A stretch of DNA of 64,000 nucleotides. It comes from an uncultured Eggerthellaceae bacterium. Lineage in GTDB: Bacteria; Actinomycetota; Coriobacteriia; Coriobacteriales; Eggerthellaceae. The notes under the pieces are model-generated. The model saw only the letters and a program-made list of their open reading frames with translations. It did not search any database and was not told where the DNA came from. Of the stretch, positions 8,827 to 16,374 are shown one piece after another. The stretch's first letter is position 1. Each line of letters begins with the position of its first letter. The DNA is taken from positions 42,274-106,273 of the forward strand of contig CANOIM010000007.1 of the NCBI GenBank assembly GCA_947566075.1, in the 5' to 3' direction. A program made the translations under genes and the position numbers.

Positions 8827-9171
8827 ATGGCTGAGAAGTACGGACTCTTCATCGATTACACCTGGTGCACCGCCTGCCGCTCCTGCGTCATGGCTTGCAA
8901 GGTGGAGCATGGCTGGAAGGCTGGCGAGGCGAACGGCATCGTGCTGTTCGAGGACGGCCCCACCATGATGGCTAATGGCAAGTACGAGTACAACAACCTG
9001 CCCGTGTTCACGTCTCAGTGCGACCTGTGCGCTGACCGCACGGCAGAGGGCAAGCTTCCCACATGCGTGCATCACTGCCAGTCCGCGTGCATGAAGTATG
9101 GCACCGTGGATGAGCTGGCTGAGCTCGTCAAGGAGACCCCTCGCTCTTGGCTGTACGTGCCTGAGCAGTAA
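8827..9171 (+). CDS. 4Fe-4S ferredoxin-type electron-transfer subunit
   Basis: 114 aa, partner of the preceding molybdoenzyme. The first cysteine motif is C-x2-C-x2-C-x3-C (WCTACRSCVMAC, residues 14-24). A second group follows near residue 65 (SQCDLC) and in PTCVHHCQSACMKYG, consistent with two [4Fe-4S] clusters. It resembles short DmsB/NrfC-like or transhydroxylase small subunits rather than the usual four-cluster proteins. No signal peptide or membrane anchor is present, matching a cytoplasmic enzyme. It starts two bases after the molybdoenzyme stop, with GGGAGG as ribosome-binding site inside the upstream 3' end, so the two are translationally linked. Confidence 0.9.
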   Translation: MAEKYGLFIDYTWCTACRSCVMACKVEHGWKAGEANGIVLFEDGPTMMANGKYEYNNLPVFTSQCDLCADRTAEGKLPTCVHHCQSACMKYGTVDELAELVKETPRSWLYVPEQ

Positions 9172-9187
9172 GAACTACCTCCGAGGC

Positions 9188-9235
9188 TCCCGGCGCAAGG
9201 TGGGCATGGGAAGTGCTTCTCGTGCCCACGCCGGG
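9188..9235 (+). other. intercistronic nested hairpin
   Basis: CCCGGCG...CGCCGGG encloses GTGGGCA...TGCCCAC between the ferredoxin and zinc-ribbon genes. There is no T-tract. It may stabilise the upstream message or attenuate the downstream genes; function is inferred. Confidence 0.5.
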
Positions 9236-9267
9236 GGTCCCGGCCCTAAAGATAGTAAGGAGAGACT

Positions 9268-9534
9268 ATGTGTTTCAGACCTGCAGCAACAGTGACGATC
9301 GTCAAGTGCCTTGAATGCGGCACGTTCAACAAGCCCACGGATGCTACCTGCAAGAAGTGCGGAACCGATCTGGCAGCTTCCAAGAAGGCTGCTGAGGATG
9401 CCATCGCTGCCAATACTCCCTCGCAGCCGGCAGAGATCTCGCTGAAGCCCAAGGGCCTCGATGACGCCCCTACGGCTCCTGGTGCTCCTCCCAGCGCTCC
9501 GGGTGCACCCAAGGCTCCCGGCGCTCCGCAATAG
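9268..9534 (+). CDS. small zinc-ribbon protein with Pro/Ala tail
   Basis: 88 aa. A single zinc ribbon (KCLECGTFNKPTDATCKKCG, residues about 13-32) is followed by an acidic/alanine stretch and a low-complexity tail of APGAP repeats. TAAGGAGAG is a good ribosome-binding site for the ATG at 9268. It lies in the molybdoenzyme operon between the ferredoxin and a second multi-ribbon protein. Zinc ribbons commonly mediate protein or nucleic-acid contacts; here an accessory role in enzyme maturation or metal handling is possible but unproven. I do not recognise a named family. Confidence 0.75.
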   Translation: MCFRPAATVTIVKCLECGTFNKPTDATCKKCGTDLAASKKAAEDAIAANTPSQPAEISLKPKGLDDAPTAPGAPPSAPGAPKAPGAPQ

Positions 9535-9593
9535 GATCTTCCATCCTTTGAGAGCGTGACCGATGTATCCGGCCCAGTGGAGGGGAGGCGCGG

Positions 9594-9932
9594 ATGCCGA
9601 ATTGCAGGACCTGCAGCCCTTGGTGTCAGCGTTGCCATAAGAAGGCAGAGTTCAAGTTCCCGATCGAATGTCCCGCTTGTGGGTGGTACAACCCCTACGA
9701 GCGGGAGACCTGCAAGAAATGCGGGCGGGTGCTGGAACACGATGACACCAAGGCGGTCACGCATCTCAATGCGGAAGTGAAGAAGGCGTGCTTCTTCTGC
9801 ACTCCCTTCGAGAAACCGCTCTGCGGCGACTGCCTGAAGGAGGGACGCACGAAGATCTGTCCTGAGTGTGGGGCATACGCCATCAGCAGTCGGACGGTCT
9901 GCAAGAAATGCGGGCACCAGTTCAGGGATTGA
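9594..9932 (+). CDS. multi-zinc-ribbon protein
   Basis: 112 aa with about sixteen cysteines arranged as successive CxxC pairs: CRTC/CQRC at the N-terminus, CPAC...CKKC (about 26-43), CFFC...CGDC (about 66-79) and CPEC...CKKC (about 89-106). This would give four small zinc (or Fe-S) sites. The ribosome-binding site GGAGGGGAGG precedes the ATG. It forms a pair with the ribbon protein 60 bp upstream and precedes the MFS genes. The rich cysteine array in an operon for a metalloenzyme suggests a maturation or scaffold role, but this is inference. No named family is recognised. Confidence 0.78.
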   Translation: MPNCRTCSPWCQRCHKKAEFKFPIECPACGWYNPYERETCKKCGRVLEHDDTKAVTHLNAEVKKACFFCTPFEKPLCGDCLKEGRTKICPECGAYAISSRTVCKKCGHQFRD

Positions 9933-10059
9933 CGCCCGCATCTCCGAAGCATCGCGATCAGCCTAAGAGGGGTGCCGATCGCCCGTTCATTCTACTGGAT
10001 ACTTCTATTGAAACCCTAGTTCTCCTGCATTACACAAAGCGGTCGAGAGGGGAAATCTG

Positions 10060-11307
10060 ATGTCAAACAAGCAAAAGGCGACGACCACTGCGTGGCTCAT
10101 CGTCATCATCGCATTCTTGGGTGGCTTGGCTTTGGCCAGCGCTCAGAACAAGGTGCCACCTGTCATCGACGTGGTCATGGCCGATTTCGGTATCGGCGAG
10201 ACCGACGCAGGCTGGCTCACCTCTGTGTTCACCATCATGGGTATGATCACGGCTCTTCCGGCATCCTGGCTCTTGCAGCGGTTGGGCGCTAAGAAGATCG
10301 GCGTCATCTCGCTGGCCTGCTGTGCTGTGGGTTGCGCCATTGGCGCGTTCTGCACCGAGTTCTGGATGCTCCTGCTCACCCGCATCATCGAGGGTGTGGG
10401 CGTGGGCATGATCGCTGTGGTGGGTCCTGCCATCATCGCCATGTGGTTCCCCGCTGAGAAGCGCGGCCTTCCCATGGGCGTGTGGGGCTCCTGGATGATG
10501 GCCTCCCAGACCATCCTGTTCTTCTTCGGTGGCGGCATCGCGGCCAACTGGGGCTGGCAGGGTGTCTGGTGGTTCGTGTTCATCCTCTGTGTCATCGCGC
10601 TGGTCCTGTATCAGTGGAAGGTGAAGGAACCTGACGGGGATATGCCGAACTACGCTGAGGGCGAAGACCCTGAGGAGTTCCATTTCGGCGAGGGCTTCAA
10701 GTCTGGCTCCACCTGGGTGCTGACGCTCTGCGGACTCATCTTCACGTTCTGCTGCTTCGGCTTCGCCACCTACATCTCGCTCTACTGGGCCCAAGAGTTC
10801 TTCGCGGGCGACATGAACCAGTCCAACTGGTGGGTGTCGGTCATGTATGCCCTTGAGGTGCCCATCGTCATCCTGCTGGGTTGGGTGATGAACCACATCA
10901 AGCTGGGCAACCGTCGCTTCATGGGTGTCATCGGCTTTGCGCTGTACACCTTCATCCTGTTCTTCTGCTTCCGGATGGATGATCCGGCGCTGCTCTTGCC
11001 CTTCATCATCATCTATCCGTTCTTGGAAGGCGCTATCCCCACGGCTTACTGGACCTTGGTACCCTCCACGGCGAAGAAGCCCGAATATGCCGGTACATCC
11101 ATCGGCATCTTGAATGTGGGCCTGAACATCGGCACGTTGCTTGGCCCTCCCATCACCGGTTTCTTCATCGAGAACTACGGCTGGGCTGCCGCAACGGTGC
11201 CGCTGGCTATCGCCTCTATCGTTGGCGCCATCCTCTTCTTCTTCGTGAAGACCTACTATCACGGTCATAGCGAAGGCGTCGTCCCCAAGGCTGAGCAGAA
11301 CGCGTAA
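10060..11307 (+). CDS. MFS transporter (first of a tandem pair)
   Basis: 415 aa, twelve predicted membrane segments, with the MFS signature loops GAKKIG (after helix 2) and FPAEKRGLPMGVWGSW (helix 4-5 region). It begins with an N-terminal cytoplasmic NKQKATTTAW and ends in a short hydrophilic tail. GAGAGGGGAAA precedes the ATG. The protein is clearly paralogous to the next gene: both share QNKV[PA]P, IIEGxGVGxxxVxGPAIIAMWFP and a LGPPxxG near the C-terminus. Placed after the molybdoenzyme subunits, it probably imports the substrate or exports the product, as MFS genes do in dehydroxylase clusters. The substrate is unknown. Confidence 0.88.
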   Translation: MSNKQKATTTAWLIVIIAFLGGLALASAQNKVPPVIDVVMADFGIGETDAGWLTSVFTIMGMITALPASWLLQRLGAKKIGVISLACCAVGCAIGAFCTEFWMLLLTRIIEGVGVGMIAVVGPAIIAMWFPAEKRGLPMGVWGSWMMASQTILFFFGGGIAANWGWQGVWWFVFILCVIALVLYQWKVKEPDGDMPNYAEGEDPEEFHFGEGFKSGSTWVLTLCGLIFTFCCFGFATYISLYWAQEFFAGDMNQSNWWVSVMYALEVPIVILLGWVMNHIKLGNRRFMGVIGFALYTFILFFCFRMDDPALLLPFIIIYPFLEGAIPTAYWTLVPSTAKKPEYAGTSIGILNVGLNIGTLLGPPITGFFIENYGWAAATVPLAIASIVGAILFFFVKTYYHGHSEGVVPKAEQNA

Positions 11308-11341
11308 GGAACGCGCAAGGAAATACGTTTGCTAGAACCCG

Positions 11342-11366
11342 CCCCTGCCGCCCTCAGCGGCAGGGG
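11342..11366 (+). other. GC-rich hairpin between the two MFS genes
   Basis: CCCCTGCCG and CGGCAGGGG pair over a 7-nt loop, with no T-run. It lies 26 bp before the second MFS start and could set the ratio of the two carriers by RNA stability or partial attenuation. Confidence 0.55.
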
Positions 11367-11391
11367 AGAGGGCTCGGATGTGAGGTTCGCT

Positions 11392-12618
11392 ATGAATACG
11401 AAGAAGGCCTGGATCGTGGCTCTGGCAACGATCTTCGCTGGAATCGCTCTAGCCCTCGTGCAGAACAAGGTTGCTCCGTGCATGCTCGTTCTGCAGGAGG
11501 CGCTCCATATCGATATGGCCACCGCGGGGTGGCTTAGTTCTGTTTTCTCGCTGGTGGGCATCGTGATCGCCATACCGGCAGCTGTCATCCTGAACAAGAT
11601 CGGCCCGAAGAAGGGCGGCATCATCGCTCTGGCCTGCGCCATCGGCGGTTCGCTCATCGGCCTGGCTTTCGAGAACACCGCGGTGCTCATGATCAGCCGC
11701 ATCATCGAAGGCATGGGCGTGGGCCTCATGTCCGTCATCGGCCCGGCGGTCATCGCCATGTGGTTCCCGGAAGCGAAGCGGGGGCTTCCCATGAGCATCT
11801 GGGCGGTGTACCAGATGTGCGCTCAGGCGGTCATGTTCTTCCTGGGCGGTGTGCTCACGGTGAACTTCGGCTGGCAGGGCATGTGGTGGTTCGGCCTGGC
11901 GGCCTGTGTTGTTGCGCTCATCTTCTACATCGTCTGCGTTAAGAGCCCGCGGCCTGAGGATAGCTACGCTGATGTGGAAAGCGAAGAGGTCTCTATCGCG
12001 GAAGGCATCAAGTCTCCCTTCCCGTGGTTGATGTCAGCGGTCACGCTGTGCTTCTGCATCGCCTGCTTCGGCTTCGTGAATTGGGTGGCCACCTGCTGGA
12101 CTGACATCTACGGCTGGTCCGTGGATGAATCCAACAACTGGGTCGCCTGCTTCTCCTTGGGTGCTGTGGTGGCTGCCTTGGTGTGGGGCTCCATCCTGAA
12201 CAAGGTGCGGAATCAGAAGGTATTCGGCTCGCTCATGCTGGTGCTCTATGGCGTGGTGGTTCTGTGGGGCATGGTATTCGGCAACCCCATGCTCATCGTG
12301 CCCTTCGTGATCGTCTACGCCTTCGCCGATGCCGGATTCCCCTGCGTGCTGTGGACCATGACAGCGCTCACGGTGAAGAAGCCTGAATTGGCAGGCGTGG
12401 CTCTGGGCGTGGTGTCCATTGGCTTCAACCTTGGCATCCTTCTGGGGCCACCGCTCATTGGCGCCGTGGCCGAATCCTTCGGCTGGACGGCGGCTGCTAT
12501 CACCATGTGCGGTTTCTGCGTGCTGGCTGCGGTGCTGTTGCTGCCGCTCAAGCTGTATTCGCAGAACCAGGTGGTGGTAGTGGAGGAATCCTGCGAAGTG
12601 ATCGAGAACGTGGCCTAG
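11392..12618 (+). CDS. MFS transporter (second of a tandem pair)
   Basis: 408 aa from the ATG at 11392 (MNTKKAWIVALATIF); a longer in-frame reading from 11329 would run through the hairpin and is rejected. Twelve membrane segments, with signatures GPKKGG and FPEAKRGLPMSIW. It is a paralogue of the preceding gene. The ribosome-binding site (TGAGG) is weak, so translation may depend on coupling. It probably handles a related compound or the opposite direction of transport. A hairpin at 12669 is the likely end of the operon. Confidence 0.88.
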   Translation: MNTKKAWIVALATIFAGIALALVQNKVAPCMLVLQEALHIDMATAGWLSSVFSLVGIVIAIPAAVILNKIGPKKGGIIALACAIGGSLIGLAFENTAVLMISRIIEGMGVGLMSVIGPAVIAMWFPEAKRGLPMSIWAVYQMCAQAVMFFLGGVLTVNFGWQGMWWFGLAACVVALIFYIVCVKSPRPEDSYADVESEEVSIAEGIKSPFPWLMSAVTLCFCIACFGFVNWVATCWTDIYGWSVDESNNWVACFSLGAVVAALVWGSILNKVRNQKVFGSLMLVLYGVVVLWGMVFGNPMLIVPFVIVYAFADAGFPCVLWTMTALTVKKPELAGVALGVVSIGFNLGILLGPPLIGAVAESFGWTAAAITMCGFCVLAAVLLLPLKLYSQNQVVVVEESCEVIENVA

Positions 12619-12668
12619 CGCTGCGCATAGGCTGATGTCGCAGAGAGAGCGGCTCCAAGAAGCTACAG

Positions 12669-12700
12669 GGGCAGGGCCAGTGAGAGTCCTGCCCTTCGGC
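12669..12700 (+). terminator. probable terminator of the molybdoenzyme operon
   Basis: GGGCAGG (12669-12675) pairs with CCTGCCC (12688-12694), followed by TTCGGCATTAT. The T content is modest, so termination may be partial. Confidence 0.5.
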
Positions 12701-12736
12701 ATTATCATGCGGGATCTTGAGGAAAGGGGTGCATCC

Positions 12737-14668
12737 ATGGACGTACGGCTGAGTCCCGTAGAGCTTGCGAACCTGCACCTCATCAATGACCCTGCCTTGG
12801 GAAATGAACACGGCGATGAGTCAGGGGACGTTCCTGTGACTCACGGCGCTTTGGCACCGCGAGTCACAGGAACGTCCCCTGACTCATCGTCATCTACCCT
12901 CGGCCGGGAAGAGGCTGACGTCATCCAGGTAGGCCCTCAGATCGATCGGATCGCCCAGGGCCAGGATGGCCCCGTGGCCTTTGAGCGGGTAGAGGTGCAT
13001 CCTGATAACCCGCACTTCATGACCGATGGGCGCGCCGTGTACACCAAAGATGGTACAGAGTTGGTCCGTCTCGTGGTCCCCTCTGAGGAATACCAGGTGG
13101 CTGCGGGCTGTGAGCGCATCGGGGATCGGGCCTTCGACTCCCAGACTACGCTTACGCGGATCACCTTGCCTGCCAGTGTGCGTTCCATCGGGCGGCTTGC
13201 GTTCGCAAAGACGGGCATCAGCTTCTTGGATCTTCCGGAAGGCCTCCGCTTCCTTGAGGAGAAGGCCTGCTTCGAATGCCGCAGCCTCAAGGCCGTCATC
13301 CTGCCGGAGTCATTGGAGAGCATCGGCGGTGAGGCCTTCGCGAATTCTGGTCTTGAGCGTGTGCGCATTCCTGCGAAGGTGAAAGCATGGGGGTTGCTGA
13401 CCTTCGCAGGGACGCCTGCAGAGCGCCAAGCCCATCAAGGGGCCATCACCTTGGATCCTCAGAACGAAACCTACGTCTTAGATAAGGAAGGCGGGTTGTA
13501 TCAAGGGGATGTGCTGGTGGAGCTTCTGAGCTGCGTGCGCACCTACGAGGTGCGCAATGGCTGTGCAGCCATAGGGGATGAAGCCCTGCGGCGTGATCTC
13601 TTCATACGCCAGATCACCCTGCCCGAAGGGGTCAAGCGCATTGGAAAGGGAGCCTTCCAGGGGTGCCGTAACTTGGCTGAGGTGAACCTGCCGGAAAGCT
13701 TGCTATGGATCGGAGATAAAGCCTTTGTAGACACGGCGGTCTCGGCTTTGCGATTGTCCGCCTCTGTGGAGCATATCGGCGAAGAGGCGCTGCTCACCCA
13801 AGGGTCAAGCCCCGCGCGTCGTCCGCATCTGCTGCGCAGGCTTGAGCTTGATGCGAACAACGAGCGCTTCTATATCGAAAGCGGCCTTCTGTGCGAGCGG
13901 GGAGTGGGATACGAAGGTGGTGACAAGGCCATAACCTACGTAGGGCCTGACACGGTGGTTCGTATCCCTGAAGCGGTGAATCAACTGGCCCCCTATGCGT
14001 TCTTCGATGCGGTGGAAGTGGATGAGCTCACCATCCACGGGCATATGCAGTCCATCGCGCGGGGCTCCCTCGGTTTCGCCCGCGCCCCCCGCATCCTGAA
14101 GGTAGCAGGGGAACGGGACAACGGGGATGTAGCCTTTGGGGATGAGTCAGGGGACGTTCCTGTGACTCACGGTGCTTTGGCGCCGCAAGTCACAGGAACG
14201 TCCCCTGACTCATCCCCAAAGGCTACATCCCCGTTGTCCCGTTCCTTCTCCCTGCCCTCCCTGACTTCCCGCTACCGGGACATCACGGATCTGTTCGCCA
14301 CCGTTGAGGGGAAGACCGTCTTTCGCTACGCCTATTTCGATGCGTGGGTCACTCACTGCGGCAATACGGAAGAATTCGCCAAAGCCGCGGTGGAACGACT
14401 GCAGGACCCGGTCAACTTGGATCCGGATACCTACGAAGTCTATGCCAGCATCTTCCATCGGAAGGAACAGCAGATCTGCGCCTGCTGTGCCCGCAGGGGA
14501 GACTTGGCGGCCCTGGAATTCCTTTTGGAAGAAGGGCTCATCAGCGCAGCGGCTATCAGCGCCGCTCTGGAGGAAGCCACGGTCCAGCAGGATGCTCAGG
14601 CTACGGCCTGCCTTCTGGAGGCTAGCCACCGGCGCGGTGCCCCCAAGGGATTGGATTTGAGCCTCTGA
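12737..14668 (+). CDS. BspA-type leucine-rich-repeat protein carrying two in-frame palindromic repeats
   Basis: 643 aa from the ATG at 12737 (MDVRLSPVELANL), preceded by AGGAAAGGGG; earlier ATGs overlap the upstream hairpin. There is no signal peptide, so it is likely cytoplasmic. LRR_5 repeats of the form IGDxAF...LTxIxLPxSVxSIGxxAF run from about 115 to 455. The C-terminal 150 residues are helical (CACCARRGDLAALEFLLEEG looks ankyrin-like). Two REPIN copies, 12814-12889 and 14110-14245, are read in the same frame and each encodes DESGDVPVTHGALAP followed by TGTSPDSS. They fall between domains, where they form flexible linkers. The next gene overlaps its stop by one base. The function is unknown. 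Confidence 0.8.
   Translation: MDVRLSPVELANLHLINDPALGNEHGDESGDVPVTHGALAPRVTGTSPDSSSSTLGREEADVIQVGPQIDRIAQGQDGPVAFERVEVHPDNPHFMTDGRAVYTKDGTELVRLVVPSEEYQVAAGCERIGDRAFDSQTTLTRITLPASVRSIGRLAFAKTGISFLDLPEGLRFLEEKACFECRSLKAVILPESLESIGGEAFANSGLERVRIPAKVKAWGLLTFAGTPAERQAHQGAITLDPQNETYVLDKEGGLYQGDVLVELLSCVRTYEVRNGCAAIGDEALRRDLFIRQITLPEGVKRIGKGAFQGCRNLAEVNLPESLLWIGDKAFVDTAVSALRLSASVEHIGEEALLTQGSSPARRPHLLRRLELDANNERFYIESGLLCERGVGYEGGDKAITYVGPDTVVRIPEAVNQLAPYAFFDAVEVDELTIHGHMQSIARGSLGFARAPRILKVAGERDNGDVAFGDESGDVPVTHGALAPQVTGTSPDSSPKATSPLSRSFSLPSLTSRYRDITDLFATVEGKTVFRYAYFDAWVTHCGNTEEFAKAAVERLQDPVNLDPDTYEVYASIFHRKEQQICACCARRGDLAALEFLLEEGLISAAAISAALEEATVQQDAQATACLLEASHRRGAPKGLDLSL
12814..12889. repeat. REPIN-like palindrome 3, inside a coding sequence
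   Basis: Arms 12814-12842 and 12861-12889 are 29-bp perfect reverse complements of the GAGTCAGGGGACGTTCC type. The element lies within the LRR gene near its 5' end and is translated without a stop. Confidence 0.92.
14110..14245. repeat. REPIN-like palindrome 4, inside a coding sequence (58-bp perfect arms)
   Basis: Arms 14110-14167 and 14188-14245 are perfect reverse complements over 58 bp. The outer part carries the GGACAACGGGGATGTAGCC motif and the inner part the GAGTCAGGGGACGTTCC motif, showing that the two motifs belong to one composite family. It is translated in the LRR gene between the repeat domain and the C-terminal helical domain. Confidence 0.93.
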
Positions 14669-16374
14669 TGGCGCGCATCAAAGACAACACCCCCATTGCT
14701 GAGGGAGATATCGCCCTCAAGAAACGCGATGAGCGCATCGCGATGGGCCTGGCATCCCATAACGCCCTTGACGCGCGCAGGCCAGAGGGCATCGATCTAG
14801 TGACCGAAGAGCGCATGGCCAAGCGTCGCGCCCGGTTCGATGCAGCAGAGCCGGTGGCCTTGGAGATCCTGGAGGAGGCGCGGGCGGCCCTTGCCGTGCG
14901 GTTCCGCTTCCTGGATGCCGCCCTTTGGCGCATGCCTCTCGTGCCCTGCTTCGATGTGTATGGCATTGCCAGTGACGGGCGCAGCCTCCTGTTCGACCCG
15001 GTCTATGTGGTAGACCGGTTCAAGCTCTCATTCAGCGAGGTGGTTCGGGATGTCATCCACTGCCTGTTCCATTGCATCTTCCGACATCCTTTCATGCTGT
15101 ATTCCGTGCTGCGGCAGCCTTGGGATGTGGCCTGCGATATAGCCATCGAAGCCCTGATCCTGGACTTGGTGGGAGAGGATTTCCCTTCGAACATGGACCG
15201 CAGGGTGAAGGAATCGCTCAAGGTGCTTCGCGCCCATGTGGGCGGCGTGATAACGGCTGAGCGCCTCTATTGGTTCTTCGGGAATGAGGGGAATCATACG
15301 GATCTCAAATCCCTGGCACCCATGTTCTTCCATGATTCCCATGGGCTCTGGTACGGGGATGATCAAGATGATGCCCGCAGCCCTGACGGCCAGGCATCGG
15401 CTGATGCTGAAGCGGCACCCCCGGACACGGGCAGCAGCGCGCCTCCCCAGCAGTCCCTGGAAACGGAGGCTCTGGATCAGATAGCCGAAGGCCCTATGGA
15501 GGTGCCGCGGCCTGAAGGGAGTTCTGAGGGGAGCTCTGAAGGGGACGAAACGGAACCAGCGGACGCTCCTGAGGGCGGTTCCGCAGAGGGACAGGCGGAT
15601 TCCCCGCCCCTTCCTGAGGACAACCGCACCGAAGAGGAACTGGCCCAAGAATGGGCGGACATCGCTGAGCGCATGCAGGTGGAACTGGAAACGCATCTGG
15701 CTCGCCGGGGCGAAGGGGCCGGGAACCTGATAACGGCGCTCAAGGCCGTCAATCGCGAGGTGGGGGATTACGCTGAGTTCCTGAGCCGCTTCGCCGCCCT
15801 CCATGAGACCATGCGCATCAATGATGACGAATTCGACTACATCTATTACACCTACGGGTTGAACCGTTACGGCAACATGCCGCTCATCGAACCGCTGGAA
15901 TACAAGGAAGACTACCGCGTGCATGATTTCGTGATAGCCATAGATACCTCGGAATCCTGTTCCGGGGAGGTGGTCCAGGCGTTCATGAACAAGACCTACA
16001 ACATCTTGAAGGCCTCAGAGAGCTTCCATGACCGGGTGAACATACATATCGTGCAGTGCGACGCCCAAGTGCAGGAAGACACGAAGATCACCTCGTTGGA
16101 GCACCTGGAAGACTACCTGCAGGACTTCCAGCTGAAGGGATTCGGCGGCACTGATTTCCGGCCGGTGTTCAGCTACGTTGACCTGCTCATCGAAAAAGGC
16201 GAATTCACTGACCTGCGAGGCCTGGTCTACTTCACTGATGGCGAAGGGGTGTTCCCGCGGCGGCCACCCGCCTATGACACCGTCTTCGCCTTCTTGGATG
16301 ACGGCTATTCGGATCCTGAGGTGCCTTCTTGGGCCCTCAAGGTCCTCATAGACAAGGAGGCATTATGGACATAG
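14668..16374 (+). CDS. DUF2201-like putative metallopeptidase with C-terminal VWA domain
   Basis: 568 aa. The N-terminal part resembles the DUF2201 putative metallopeptidase domain, with a histidine cluster VIHCLFHCIFRHP (about 130-142) in place of a standard HExxH. A low-complexity acidic/proline linker spans about 230-330. The C-terminus is a VWA-like domain with the MIDAS start AIDTSESCSGE (about 422-432) and a later YFTDGEG. The gene overlaps the LRR gene by one base and the downstream AAA+ gene by ten, so the three are cotranslated. Such VWA proteins act with MoxR-type ATPases as chaperone pairs that insert cofactors or remodel complexes. The client here is unknown. Confidence 0.85.
   Translation: MARIKDNTPIAEGDIALKKRDERIAMGLASHNALDARRPEGIDLVTEERMAKRRARFDAAEPVALEILEEARAALAVRFRFLDAALWRMPLVPCFDVYGIASDGRSLLFDPVYVVDRFKLSFSEVVRDVIHCLFHCIFRHPFMLYSVLRQPWDVACDIAIEALILDLVGEDFPSNMDRRVKESLKVLRAHVGGVITAERLYWFFGNEGNHTDLKSLAPMFFHDSHGLWYGDDQDDARSPDGQASADAEAAPPDTGSSAPPQQSLETEALDQIAEGPMEVPRPEGSSEGSSEGDETEPADAPEGGSAEGQADSPPLPEDNRTEEELAQEWADIAERMQVELETHLARRGEGAGNLITALKAVNREVGDYAEFLSRFAALHETMRINDDEFDYIYYTYGLNRYGNMPLIEPLEYKEDYRVHDFVIAIDTSESCSGEVVQAFMNKTYNILKASESFHDRVNIHIVQCDAQVQEDTKITSLEHLEDYLQDFQLKGFGGTDFRPVFSYVDLLIEKGEFTDLRGLVYFTDGEGVFPRRPPAYDTVFAFLDDGYSDPEVPSWALKVLIDKEALWT

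Noticed and set aside
10063..11268. A 401-codon minus-strand frame opposite the first MFS gene
   Set aside because: The product is His/Asp/Glu-rich without any fold signature and mirrors the membrane codons of the MFS gene.
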